This document shows, one piece after another, positions 1 to 6,077 of a stretch of DNA of 6,929 bases. Both the position numbers and the translations under genes were made by a program. Location of the stretch: assembly GCA_021825785.1 (NCBI GenBank), contig JAKAGP010000029.1, positions 1 to 6,929 of the forward strand, given 5' to 3'. The DNA is from Nitrospirota bacterium. Its GTDB lineage: Bacteria; Nitrospirota; Thermodesulfovibrionia; Thermodesulfovibrionales; JdFR-88. A model generated the notes under the pieces. The model had not been told where the DNA came from and made no database searches. It saw nothing but the letters and a program-made list of their open reading frames with translations. Every line of letters starts with the position of its first letter. Positions within the stretch are counted from its first letter, which is position 1.

Positions 1-2408
1 ATAACCCTTGGGTCGTACTGCAGACCGTCTCGCTCGACCGCCTCCGCAGCGTTCTGGGCAACCCGGCTTTTTCCCAATGGGTGTCTGACCTCGTGCAGGA
101 CCACCGCCGGAATTTAGAGTCGCCCGCATGGTTTCAAAAGAGTCATCCCGATGCCCCTCTTACTGCCGTTGCCTATTTCAGCATGGAATTCATGCTGAGC
201 GAGGCACTGCCGATATATTCCGGCGGATTAGGCAACGTGGCCGGAGACCAGCTCAAAACGGCAAGCGACCTTGGCGTGCCTGTCATCGGCGTGGGGCTCC
301 TGTATCAACAGGGATATTTCCGCCAGGAGTTAGACAGGAACGGAGAACAACGGGCCATCTTCCCGTACAACGATACCGGCCAGTTGCCGGTAATGCCTGT
401 GCGCGAACAAAACGGCGAGTGGCTGAGGATCAGGATTGAACTGCCTGGATATCCTCTCTGGTTGCGGGTGTGGCAGGTCCAGGTGGGGCGGACAAAACTG
501 TATCTCCTGGACAGCAACGATCCGGCGAACACCCCCGCCAGGCGGCAGATTACCAGCGAGCTGTACGGGGGCGATCAGGAACTCCGTCTTCTCCAGGAAC
601 TGGTGCTGGGAATTGGAGGATGGAGGCTTCTGCGGGCCCTGGGCATCAGGCCCGAAGTATGCCACCTTAATGAAGGGCACGCCGCATTTGCCATTTTGGA
701 GCGCGCCAGGGCTTTTATGGAAGAAACCGGACAGACTTTCGAGGCCGCGCTGGCCGCGACCAAAGCGGGCAACCTCTTTACCACCCACACTGCTGTCGGC
801 GCCGGTTTCGACAGCTTTCCCCCTTCGCTCATAGTGCAATACCTTGGTTCACGTGCGCAGAAAGCATTTGGCATCTCCATCGATGATCTGCTGGCACTGG
901 GCCGCCAGAATCCCGAAGACCCCTCCGAACCATTCAATATGGCGTATCTGGCAATCAGGGGCAGCGGGGTGGTAAACGGCGTGAGCCGCCTTCACGGCGA
1001 GGTGAGCAGGCATCTTTTTGAACCCCTTTTCCCCCGGTGGCCGTCGGCCGATGTGCCGGTGGGTTATGTCACGAACGGGGTCCATATGCCCACCTGGGAT
1101 TCGGAAGAGGCCGACTCCTTGTGGACGGACGCATGCGGAAAGGGCCGCTGGCTTGGCGATCTGTCAAACCTGGAAGAGAACATAAAAAAACTGCCGGACT
1201 CAAGGATCTGGGACTGCCGCACCGCCAGCCGCCAAGCCCTGATTAAATATGTGCGCAGCCGTCTTTCCCTGCAACTGGCGCCTTTCCGTCTTCCCGGGCA
1301 GATGGAAGCCTTGGGCGCATTGCCTGCGGAGGCTGAAGATGCGAGGCGCATCTTTGATCCCAAGGCATTGACACTGGGTTTTGCGCGCCGTTTTGCAACA
1401 TATAAAAGACCAAACCTGCTTCTGCACGACCCTGAGAGGCTCAGGCGCATCCTCACCGATACGGAGAGGCCGGTTCAACTCATCATTGCCGGCAAGGCCC
1501 ATCCGGCAGATAAGGCGGGACAGGACTTGATCAGGCAATGGACCGGTTTTATCAACCAAAATGAAATGCGCAGGCATGTAGTCTTCCTTAGCGACTATGA
1601 CATGCTGTTGACAGGGAAACTGGCGCAAGGAGTGGATGTCTGGATCAATACGCCCAGGCGGCCCTGGGAAGCCTGCGGGACAAGCGGGATGAAGGTGCTC
1701 GTTAACGGGGGGCTCAATTTGTCTGAACTCGATGGATGGTGGGCCGAGGCATATACGCCAGAAGTAGGCTGGGCCCTTGGGGATGGGAAAGAGCATGGAG
1801 ATGACCCAGGCTGGGATTCCATTGAAGCCAATGCCCTTTATGAGCTGCTGGAAACAAAGGTGATACCGGAATTTTACGACCGTGGCAAAAATGGCATTCC
1901 GGCGGCCTGGGTCTCGCGTATCCGCGAGAGCATGGCACGGCTGACGCCATGTTATTCGGCAAACAGGGCAGTCAGAGAGTACACGGAGAAATATTATATT
2001 CCCGCCGCCATTGCCTACCGCAATCGGGCTGAAGATAAAGACGCAATGGGTTCCAGGATACTGGAGTGGAAGCGTGCCGTTGAACGGAACTGGAGCCAGC
2101 TGCATTTCGGAGAGGTTTCAGCGAGGACAACAGGGAAAAACCATGAATTTGAAGCCCAGGTCTATCTGGGCGGACTCGATCCGGATGCCGTTCGCGTGGA
2201 ACTCTATGCGGATGGAATAAACGGCGAAGAGCCGGAGATGGTGGAAATGACGCGTGTCCGGAAGCTCGCCGGTGGTGTAAACCTTTACACCTACAGTGCG
2301 GCAGTGCCTGCAACCCGGCCTGCTGCGGATTATACCACGCGTGTGATACCGTACTATCCCGGCGTTTCGGTCCCTCTCGAAGCGGCGGAAATCCTGTGGC
2401 AACAGTGA
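1..2408 (+). CDS. glgP: alpha-glucan (glycogen) phosphorylase, 5'-truncated by window
   Basis: Phosphorolysis of alpha-1,4-glucan chain ends to glucose-1-phosphate, a cytoplasmic PLP enzyme (GT35). The frame is open from base 3 and codes for a stretch beginning NPWVVLQ that matches the end of the N-terminal DUF3417 domain of the bacterial/archaeal TIGR02094-type phosphorylases. The GTG at 81 is therefore internal, and the true start lies left of the window. Visible landmarks are YFSMEF followed by the glycine-rich SGGLGNVAGD (near 174-248), CHLNEGHAAF (660-689), RRFATYKRP (about 1386-1412), and the PLP site EACGTSGMK (1668-1694), whose lysine codon at 1692-1694 is the expected Schiff-base residue. 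DGWWAEAY follows at about 1731. After it come the ARLTPCYSANRAVREYTEKYY segment and a beta-rich tail typical of this subfamily. The stop is TGA 2406-2408. No promoter is visible in the window. The next gene is convergent. Family assignment is firm. Whether the in vivo substrate is glycogen or maltodextrin is not shown. Confidence 0.95.
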   Translation, partial: NPWVVLQTVSLDRLRSVLGNPAFSQWVSDLVQDHRRNLESPAWFQKSHPDAPLTAVAYFSMEFMLSEALPIYSGGLGNVAGDQLKTASDLGVPVIGVGLLYQQGYFRQELDRNGEQRAIFPYNDTGQLPVMPVREQNGEWLRIRIELPGYPLWLRVWQVQVGRTKLYLLDSNDPANTPARRQITSELYGGDQELRLLQELVLGIGGWRLLRALGIRPEVCHLNEGHAAFAILERARAFMEETGQTFEAALAATKAGNLFTTHTAVGAGFDSFPPSLIVQYLGSRAQKAFGISIDDLLALGRQNPEDPSEPFNMAYLAIRGSGVVNGVSRLHGEVSRHLFEPLFPRWPSADVPVGYVTNGVHMPTWDSEEADSLWTDACGKGRWLGDLSNLEENIKKLPDSRIWDCRTASRQALIKYVRSRLSLQLAPFRLPGQMEALGALPAEAEDARRIFDPKALTLGFARRFATYKRPNLLLHDPERLRRILTDTERPVQLIIAGKAHPADKAGQDLIRQWTGFINQNEMRRHVVFLSDYDMLLTGKLAQGVDVWINTPRRPWEACGTSGMKVLVNGGLNLSELDGWWAEAYTPEVGWALGDGKEHGDDPGWDSIEANALYELLETKVIPEFYDRGKNGIPAAWVSRIRESMARLTPCYSANRAVREYTEKYYIPAAIAYRNRAEDKDAMGSRILEWKRAVERNWSQLHFGEVSARTTGKNHEFEAQVYLGGLDPDAVRVELYADGINGEEPEMVEMTRVRKLAGGVNLYTYSAAVPATRPAADYTTRVIPYYPGVSVPLEAAEILWQQ

Positions 2409-2468
2409 GCCTGACGGCTTCCTTAGCCATAGTGCCAAGCAGCTTAGCGGAAGGCTGTGTTGTATTGA

Positions 2469-2500
2469 ATAAAAGGGCGGCTCTTATGTTGCCCTTTTAT
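2469..2500. terminator. hairpin between convergent genes, likely bidirectional terminator
   Basis: A perfect 10-bp inverted repeat, ATAAAAGGGC (2469-2478) and GCCCTTTTAT (2491-2500), can be extended inwards by two G-T pairs and one C-G pair to leave a six-base loop. It lies 61 bases after the phosphorylase stop and about 93 bases after the recQ stop. Each strand has a TTTTAT run at the 3' arm, so it could serve both convergent genes. The T-runs are short, so efficiency is uncertain. The rest of 2409-2592 shows nothing else I can support. Confidence 0.65.
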
Positions 2501-2592
2501 AATTTGTACAAGGGACCGTGTGCACGCCGGATCGGACAACGGTAAAATATTTGGTTTCGGTCTGCCGATGCCGCAGCGATGCTGAAAATTTT

Positions 2593-4770
2593 CTACTCCT
2601 TATTTTTCTTGCGCTGGAGCCACGCCCTTACCAGACCCACCTCAGCGTAACCGGCCGCCCCGCCGAAATGCTCTACAACTGGTTTCAGTTTCCATTCTCC
2701 GAGGCGCAAAAATACCGCTTCAATTTCCTTCCGTCTTGCCGGATCCATAATCCGGCCGATATCGAAGTCATGGCCTTCCCGGATAGCCTGTGCCAGATGT
2801 GAAGCCACGGTGGCCGCCTCAAGGCCGCGTTGTTTAGAGATGTCGTCGATGGACAACCCTTTTTGAAAAAGCTCGTAAGAGTTCCTTGCGCTTTGGCCTT
2901 TTTTATCGCTGGAGGGAGAGCGCCGGGAAACGTCCGCTGTTTTTCTCTCGATGTTAATGCCGGGGTTTTCATGAATATAGTTTTTTATTTCCCCCGTGAA
3001 TTCCTCTCCGTATCGCTCCAGTTTAGTGTCTCCTACGCCGTTGATACTTCTCATTTCATCCTTTGTGCCGGGGAAATGCCTGCACATCTCGTGCAGTGTC
3101 CTGTCGGAGAATATGACGTAAGGAGGAATATCCTGCTCTATGGCCATTCTTTTTCTCAGTGCCCGGAGCCGTTCAAACAGGGTTTGATCGTATTCTTCTG
3201 TTCCGGCCGGCCGCGACAAAACACTCTCTTCCTTTTTTAAGCCGAAAGCCCGCTGCCTGCCGTAGAGCACGTCAAGGCCTTTGCGGGTAAGTTTGAGCAC
3301 CGGGTACGGAGTGCCCTCCTGTTCCACGAGGTCCTGTGCGAGCAATTCATAAATTATGTCCTGCCAATGCCTCTTGTTTTTCTGTTTTCCGGCACCGTAG
3401 GTTTTTATCTCATTATGCCCGCGTTCCCTGATATTCTTTGTATCGGCGCCTGTAACCACATCGATGATATGTCCTATGCCGAAGCGCTGCCCTGTCCTGG
3501 AAACTGCTGACATGATTATCTGGGCGTCTACCGTCATGTCGTACTGTTCGGCCGAACCCGAACAGATATCGCAGGCGTGGCAATTGTCACCAGGGTAATT
3601 CTCGCCAAAAAAACCGAGCAGCTGTTTCCTCCTGCATATGTTATGAGACGCATACCCAGCCATCTGGTTCAGCTTCTCCAGCGCAGCGGAGTGCTCATCG
3701 GTGGTTTCGATCCGGTCGATGAAATAGCGGATTTTAGGGATGTCGCCCCTGCTGAAAAATAGGAGGCAGCGGGCGGGTTCGCCGTCACGCCCCGCGCGTC
3801 CGGTCTCCTGGTAATATCCCTCTACATTCTTCGGCAGGTCTCCATGAATGACAAAGCGGACGTTAGATTTGTCTATACCCATTCCGAAGGCTATGGTGGC
3901 CACGACCACTTGAACTTCGTCCCTGTTGAAGGCCTCTTGGTTTCTTGTCCTCTCCCCAGGGCCGATCCCGGCGTGATAAGGCAGCGCTTTGATCCCTTTC
4001 GAGACCAGAAAAGAGGCCGTCTCTGCCACCGAATCCCTTGTCGTCCGGTAGATAATGCCAGGCTCGCCCTTGTGTTCCATGAGGAATTCCAGCATTTGCA
4101 ATTCCAGATTTCTTTTTTGTTTTACCTCGTAAAAAAGATTTTCGCGGTTAAAGGAGGCGCGCACGGTATAAGCATTCCGGAGACCTATTTTCCGGATTAT
4201 TTCCTCCTGCACCCGGAGGGTCGCCGTGGCGGTGAAAGCCGCAACGGGTAAATAAGGAAAGGCCTTTGGTATTACGGAGAGCCTGAGATAATCGGGACGG
4301 AAATCGTGGCCCCATTCGGATATGCAGTGCGCCTCGTCTATCGCAAAAAGCGAGACTTGAAAAGTCTTAAGGCTCTCAAGGAAATGAGGCATGGCAAAAC
4401 GCTCGGGCGCGAGATAAAGCAGCTTTATTTCTCCCGCTTTGAGTTGCCGGTATACATCCGATATTTCCCGGCTGTCCATTGTGCTGTTCATGAAGGCGGA
4501 TGGTATGCCGTTTTCAAGCGCGGCGTCGACCTGGTCTTTCATCAGGGAGATGAGCGGGCTTATAATGACAGCCGTACCCTCCATCATAACCGCCGGAAGC
4601 TGGTAACAGAGCGATTTCCCTGCGCCCGTCGGCATCACACTGAAGACGTCGCGCCCGCCAAGGAGACTTTTGATGATGCCTTCCTGATTGGGACGGAACG
4701 ACTGAAAACCGAAATCCGTCCTCAATATTTTAAGCATCGCCGATTCAATATCCCCGCAGGCACGCGTCAT
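2593..4770 (-). CDS. recQ: ATP-dependent DNA helicase RecQ with HRDC and C-terminal HTH domain
   Basis: A 3'-5' superfamily 2 DNA helicase acting in recombination and fork repair. Numbered from the ATG at 4770 (725 aa), it shows the RecQ motif 0 FGFQSFRPNQ (about 20-29), Walker A TGAGKS (48-53), DEAH (145-148), TATAT (180-184), motif V AFGMGIDK (294-301) and motif VI QETGRAGRDG (321-330). The RQC zinc cysteines are at 379, 397, 400 and 403. A winged-helix RQC segment follows to about 510, then an HRDC domain (about 527-603) with the INGVGDTKLERYG core. A tail from about 627 resembles the RQC-associated helix-turn-helix (HTH_40) and makes the protein longer than E. coli RecQ (about 610 aa). 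The start is uncertain. ATG 4770 leaves a normal-length lead before motif 0 but has only AGGGG two bases upstream. ATG 4788 has no ribosome site. TTG 4869 has GGAAGG about 12 bases upstream but would add 33 residues unlike RecQ N-termini. The gene appears to be monocistronic. Confidence 0.95.
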   Translation of the reverse strand: MTRACGDIESAMLKILRTDFGFQSFRPNQEGIIKSLLGGRDVFSVMPTGAGKSLCYQLPAVMMEGTAVIISPLISLMKDQVDAALENGIPSAFMNSTMDSREISDVYRQLKAGEIKLLYLAPERFAMPHFLESLKTFQVSLFAIDEAHCISEWGHDFRPDYLRLSVIPKAFPYLPVAAFTATATLRVQEEIIRKIGLRNAYTVRASFNRENLFYEVKQKRNLELQMLEFLMEHKGEPGIIYRTTRDSVAETASFLVSKGIKALPYHAGIGPGERTRNQEAFNRDEVQVVVATIAFGMGIDKSNVRFVIHGDLPKNVEGYYQETGRAGRDGEPARCLLFFSRGDIPKIRYFIDRIETTDEHSAALEKLNQMAGYASHNICRRKQLLGFFGENYPGDNCHACDICSGSAEQYDMTVDAQIIMSAVSRTGQRFGIGHIIDVVTGADTKNIRERGHNEIKTYGAGKQKNKRHWQDIIYELLAQDLVEQEGTPYPVLKLTRKGLDVLYGRQRAFGLKKEESVLSRPAGTEEYDQTLFERLRALRKRMAIEQDIPPYVIFSDRTLHEMCRHFPGTKDEMRSINGVGDTKLERYGEEFTGEIKNYIHENPGINIERKTADVSRRSPSSDKKGQSARNSYELFQKGLSIDDISKQRGLEAATVASHLAQAIREGHDFDIGRIMDPARRKEIEAVFLRLGEWKLKPVVEHFGGAAGYAEVGLVRAWLQRKKNKE

Positions 4771-4872
4771 GGCCCCTGATTTTAACATATTGAAAAAAGG
4801 GATTTTTAAAGGGATAGGCTGTGGTAGGCAAAAAATACTCCGCGATGAACGACCGCGAAGCGTATTCAATCC

Positions 4873-4916
4873 AGTTTTATTCCTTCCGCCATTATTTATT
4901 GAATGAGGATAAAACT
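4873..4916. repeat. inverted repeat upstream of recQ
   Basis: AGTTTTAT (4873-4880) and ATAAAACT (4909-4916) are perfect inverted copies separated by 28 bases. The match can be stretched by CC/GG on the inner side if one T is looped out. It lies just upstream of the TTG at 4869, where recQ transcription or translation could begin, so an operator role is possible. I do not recognise it as a known operator such as a LexA box. Confidence 0.35.
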
Positions 4917-5012
4917 AGAGATCTGCGGATTTGTGCAAAGGGCGGTATTTCTTTCAGAACCAGGTCCGTGCGGTAATGCTGGTTTAGAATATTTTAATGC
5001 CGTCCTTAAGGC

Positions 5013-5080
5013 GCCGGCCAATTGGCCCGGCATTTGTGCCCTGCACTTTCAAATTCCAACCTGCCGGCCAAATTGGAATT
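5013..5080. repeat. two related GCCGGCCAA(A)TTGG sites, each part of an inverted repeat
   Basis: GCCGGCCAATTGG at 5013-5025 and GCCGGCCAAATTGG at 5063-5076 are near-identical direct copies 50 bases apart. The first is the core of the 12-bp palindrome GGCCAATTGGCC (5016-5027). The second ends in an inverted repeat formed by AATTCCAA (5052-5059) and TTGGAATT (5073-5080). They lie just downstream of the 102-residue gene. They could be a paired protein-binding site, or the second hairpin a weak terminator without a T-run. No family is recognised. Confidence 0.4.
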
Positions 5081-5100
5081 ACTTGCGCGCTGCCTGTTAT

Positions 5101-5409
5101 TTAGGCATGCGCTGCGACCTCTTCAGCCTTGTGCACGAGAACTTCGCCCACAGCAATCTGAGGCTTTGGAAACAGATGGGCCAAATTATTTTTCTCGAGC
5201 CATTCAAAACCAATTCTGTTAGACTCCTCGGCCCCGGCTTTGTCCTGGAAAATGCTGGTGGAGATCACCACACCACCACCCGCATCAACCCAATAGTACG
5301 CCACAAACCCCGGTATCCGGGAGATGAGAGGCAGGAAACTTTCATTCACCTTGCGCCCTATTTCTCCAGGATCGCTTATACCCTCGAACCTTCGAATTGC
5401 CGCATACAT
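5101..5409 (-). CDS. small dimeric alpha/beta-barrel (ABM-like) protein, 102 aa
   Basis: The protein starts MYAAIRRFEGI and has the pattern of an ABM-like ferredoxin-fold subunit: a first beta strand, a helix with VNESFLPLI, the turn-strand RIPGFVAYYWVDAGGGVVISTSIF, a DKAGAEESN helix, and a final strand in VGEVLVHKAE. Such proteins form dimeric alpha/beta barrels. Some are monooxygenases, but many are small hypothetical proteins of unknown activity, and I see no catalytic signature, so no reaction is assigned. It has no signal peptide or membrane segment and is probably cytoplasmic. ATG 5409 was chosen because AAGGAG lies six bases upstream and the fold begins there. Upstream extension of the frame to 5505 gives unrelated sequence. 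The gene lies 114 bases downstream of the 62-residue gene on the same strand with no clear terminator between, so it is probably read from the same riboswitch-controlled transcript, although a separate promoter around 5465-5493 cannot be excluded. Confidence 0.85.
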   Translation of the reverse strand: MYAAIRRFEGISDPGEIGRKVNESFLPLISRIPGFVAYYWVDAGGGVVISTSIFQDKAGAEESNRIGFEWLEKNNLAHLFPKPQIAVGEVLVHKAEEVAAHA

Positions 5410-5415
5410 AGTTTG

Positions 5416-5421
5416 CTCCTT
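5416..5421 (-). promoter_or_regulatory. ribosome binding site of the 102-aa gene
   Basis: AAGGAG on the minus strand, six bases before ATG 5409. It settles the start of the small alpha/beta-barrel gene, since no comparable site precedes the other possible starts in this frame. Confidence 0.8.
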
Positions 5422-5523
5422 CTCCAGCATCTGCCGCACGTTTTTGAAATTCCTCTTCAGCCTTATTCTATCGCATGCCGGCGGGCCGGGAAAGCTGTTA
5501 TTCAAAGATCCGGTCTCCGGCGT

Positions 5524-5712
5524 TCATGCTGTAAAGTAGATCTCCTTACAGCCCAGTTTCCGGGAAACCCGGCATAAGCCCACGAGCCGATGGTATAAAG
5601 TTTTATCTCCCTTTGCCAAATCCTTGCATATATCGCGAATATCAGCAGCAGGAGTTTTTCTGTCGAGCATAATATGCCCGGAAAGCCCTACCTTCGCATA
5701 CGCACTACTCAT
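5524..5712 (-). CDS. unrecognised 62-aa protein under riboswitch control
   Basis: I do not recognise this protein. It begins MSSAYAKVGLSGHIM and ends GCKEIYFTA, is basic and hydrophilic, and has three cysteines (in DICKD, GLCRVS and LGCKE), spaced too widely for an obvious zinc knuckle. There is no signal peptide and no membrane segment. The likely pattern is a short strand, helices rich in Lys/Arg, then a strand. The start at ATG 5712 is supported by GGAGG nine bases upstream. Extending the frame to 5847 would translate the terminator hairpin and is rejected. It is the first gene after the riboswitch and its terminator, about 100 bases downstream of the T-run, and the 102-residue gene follows it. 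Coding status rests on the ribosome site, the open frame and its position; without homologues, expression is not proven. Confidence 0.7.
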   Translation of the reverse strand: MSSAYAKVGLSGHIMLDRKTPAADIRDICKDLAKGDKTLYHRLVGLCRVSRKLGCKEIYFTA

Positions 5713-5721
5713 GATCCGACA

Positions 5722-5726
5722 CCTCC
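5722..5726 (-). promoter_or_regulatory. ribosome binding site of the 62-aa gene
   Basis: GGAGG on the minus strand, nine bases before ATG 5712. It lies in an A/T-rich, probably unstructured part of the leader and is the main argument for choosing this start over the longer open frame. Confidence 0.75.
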
Positions 5727-5812
5727 ATTTATGTGTTTTTTGTTTCTCATAAAAAAAAGCGAATTCCGGCGGGCTTGAATGGGGCCTTTCTTTCTTATAA
5801 TTCCGCCCCAAT

Positions 5813-5844
5813 AAAAAAAGCCCGCCTTCGAAAAGGCGGGCTTT
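5813..5844 (-). terminator. intrinsic terminator, expression platform of the riboswitch
   Basis: Read on the minus strand, AAAGCCCGCCTT (5844-5833) and AAGGCGGGCTTT (5828-5817) form a perfect 12-bp stem with a TTCG loop. The T-tract of seven (5819-5813) begins within the 3' arm and runs on past it. On the plus strand there is no T-run after the stem, so the terminator acts leftwards only. It stands 16 bases after the predicted aptamer and before the 62- and 102-residue genes. Its 5' arm plus loop (5837-5828) is complementary over ten bases to the aptamer's 5' strand (5939-5930), which makes it the likely switching element. Confidence 0.9.
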
Positions 5845-5860
5845 CAAAAATAAAACATTC

Positions 5861-5944
5861 AGCCACTTCGACGGCCCCTCTATCCCGCAAGGGACAGGTA
5901 GCTTTGCGCCGCCCGGTTACCCGGGGTTTGCCTTTTCGATGGCT
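5861..5944 (-). ncRNA. cyclic-di-GMP-I (GEMM-I) riboswitch aptamer
   Basis: All hallmarks of the GEMM-I aptamer are present in order on the minus strand. P1 is AGCCAT (5944-5939) with GTGGCT (5866-5861). GGCAAACC (5932-5925) follows. P2 is CCCGG/CCGGG closed by the GNRA loop GTAA (5920-5917). Then comes GCGCAAAGC (5909-5901). P3 is CTGTCCC (5897-5891) with GGGATAG (5886-5880) and the loop TTGC. The conserved end AGAGGGGCCGTCGAA (5881-5867) corresponds to the family's AGCCGGGTTGCCGAA. By alignment with the V. cholerae Vc2 RNA, the ligand-contacting G20, A47 and C92 correspond to 5932 (G), 5905 (A) and 5870 (C). The G at position 20 indicates c-di-GMP rather than the cGAMP variant. The element lies upstream of an intrinsic terminator and two small genes, the usual arrangement for a transcriptional riboswitch. 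The alignment was made by eye without a covariance search. Confidence 0.88.
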
Positions 5945-5974
5945 TTGCAATTTTTTTTTAAAAAAAATTGCAAA
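5944..5974. repeat. 31-bp A/T-rich palindrome at the 5' end of the riboswitch leader
   Basis: Arms TTTGCAATTTTTTTT (5944-5958) and AAAAAAAATTGCAAA (5960-5974) are perfect inverted copies around a single T. The palindrome ends at the first base of aptamer P1 and starts a few bases after the predicted transcription start, so in RNA it would be a 5'-terminal hairpin just ahead of the aptamer. As DNA it could be a protein-binding site or a bent A-tract. It has no G/C-rich stem base and is not a typical terminator. Confidence 0.8.
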
Positions 5975-5982
5975 CCGGAATA

Positions 5983-6012
5983 ATTATCTTACTTGGCAAT
6001 TGAGAATGTCAG
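5983..6012 (-). promoter_or_regulatory. candidate sigma-70 promoter for the riboswitch operon
   Basis: On the minus strand, CTGACA (6012-6007, five of six to the -35 consensus) is separated by 18 bases from GATAAT (5988-5983, five of six to the -10 consensus). The expected start is near 5976, just before the palindrome and aptamer, which is the right place for a riboswitch leader. It lies 66 bases after the stop of the upstream membrane protein gene, and I see no terminator between, so read-through from that gene into the leader is also possible. Confidence 0.55.
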
Positions 6013-6077
6013 TGACTGCAAGCACAAATTCTGTTAAGCAAAACATTAAGGGAGGACGGTATTCATCAGCTGACAGA

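Larger units (their letters stand above)
4771..5100. other. intergenic region upstream of recQ, no gene recognised
   Basis: No convincing coding frame exists here. The plus-strand open frame that crosses it is an antisense shadow of the small minus-strand gene to its right. This stretch should contain the recQ promoter on the minus strand, but I see only weak -10/-35 candidates and do not place one. It contains an inverted repeat (4873-4916) and a pair of related GCCGGCCAA(A)TTGG repeats (5013-5080), listed separately. No clear terminator with a T-run follows the 102-residue gene that ends at 5101. Confidence 0.5.

Noticed and set aside
81..83. GTG as the start of the phosphorylase
   Set aside because: The frame continues upstream to the window edge with residues typical of the DUF3417 region of the family, so the gene begins outside the window.
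1200..2105. Minus-strand open frame of 301 codons inside the phosphorylase gene
   Set aside because: It is fully antisense to a well-conserved enzyme and has no recognisable protein pattern.
5465..5493. Possible separate promoter for the 102-aa gene (TAGAAT as -10)
   Set aside because: No acceptable -35 at 17-18 bases upstream, so it is too weak to list as a feature.
4903..5577. Plus-strand open frame of 224 codons
   Set aside because: It is antisense to the 102-aa gene, has no family resemblance and no good ribosome site; it looks like a shadow.
5751..5800. Possible second terminator before the 62-aa gene (run of eight T)
   Set aside because: The preceding sequence forms only stems of five base pairs or fewer with long loops.
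5713..5847. N-terminal extension of the 62-aa gene to 5847
   Set aside because: It would translate through the perfect terminator hairpin and its T-run, while a good ribosome site exists at 5712.
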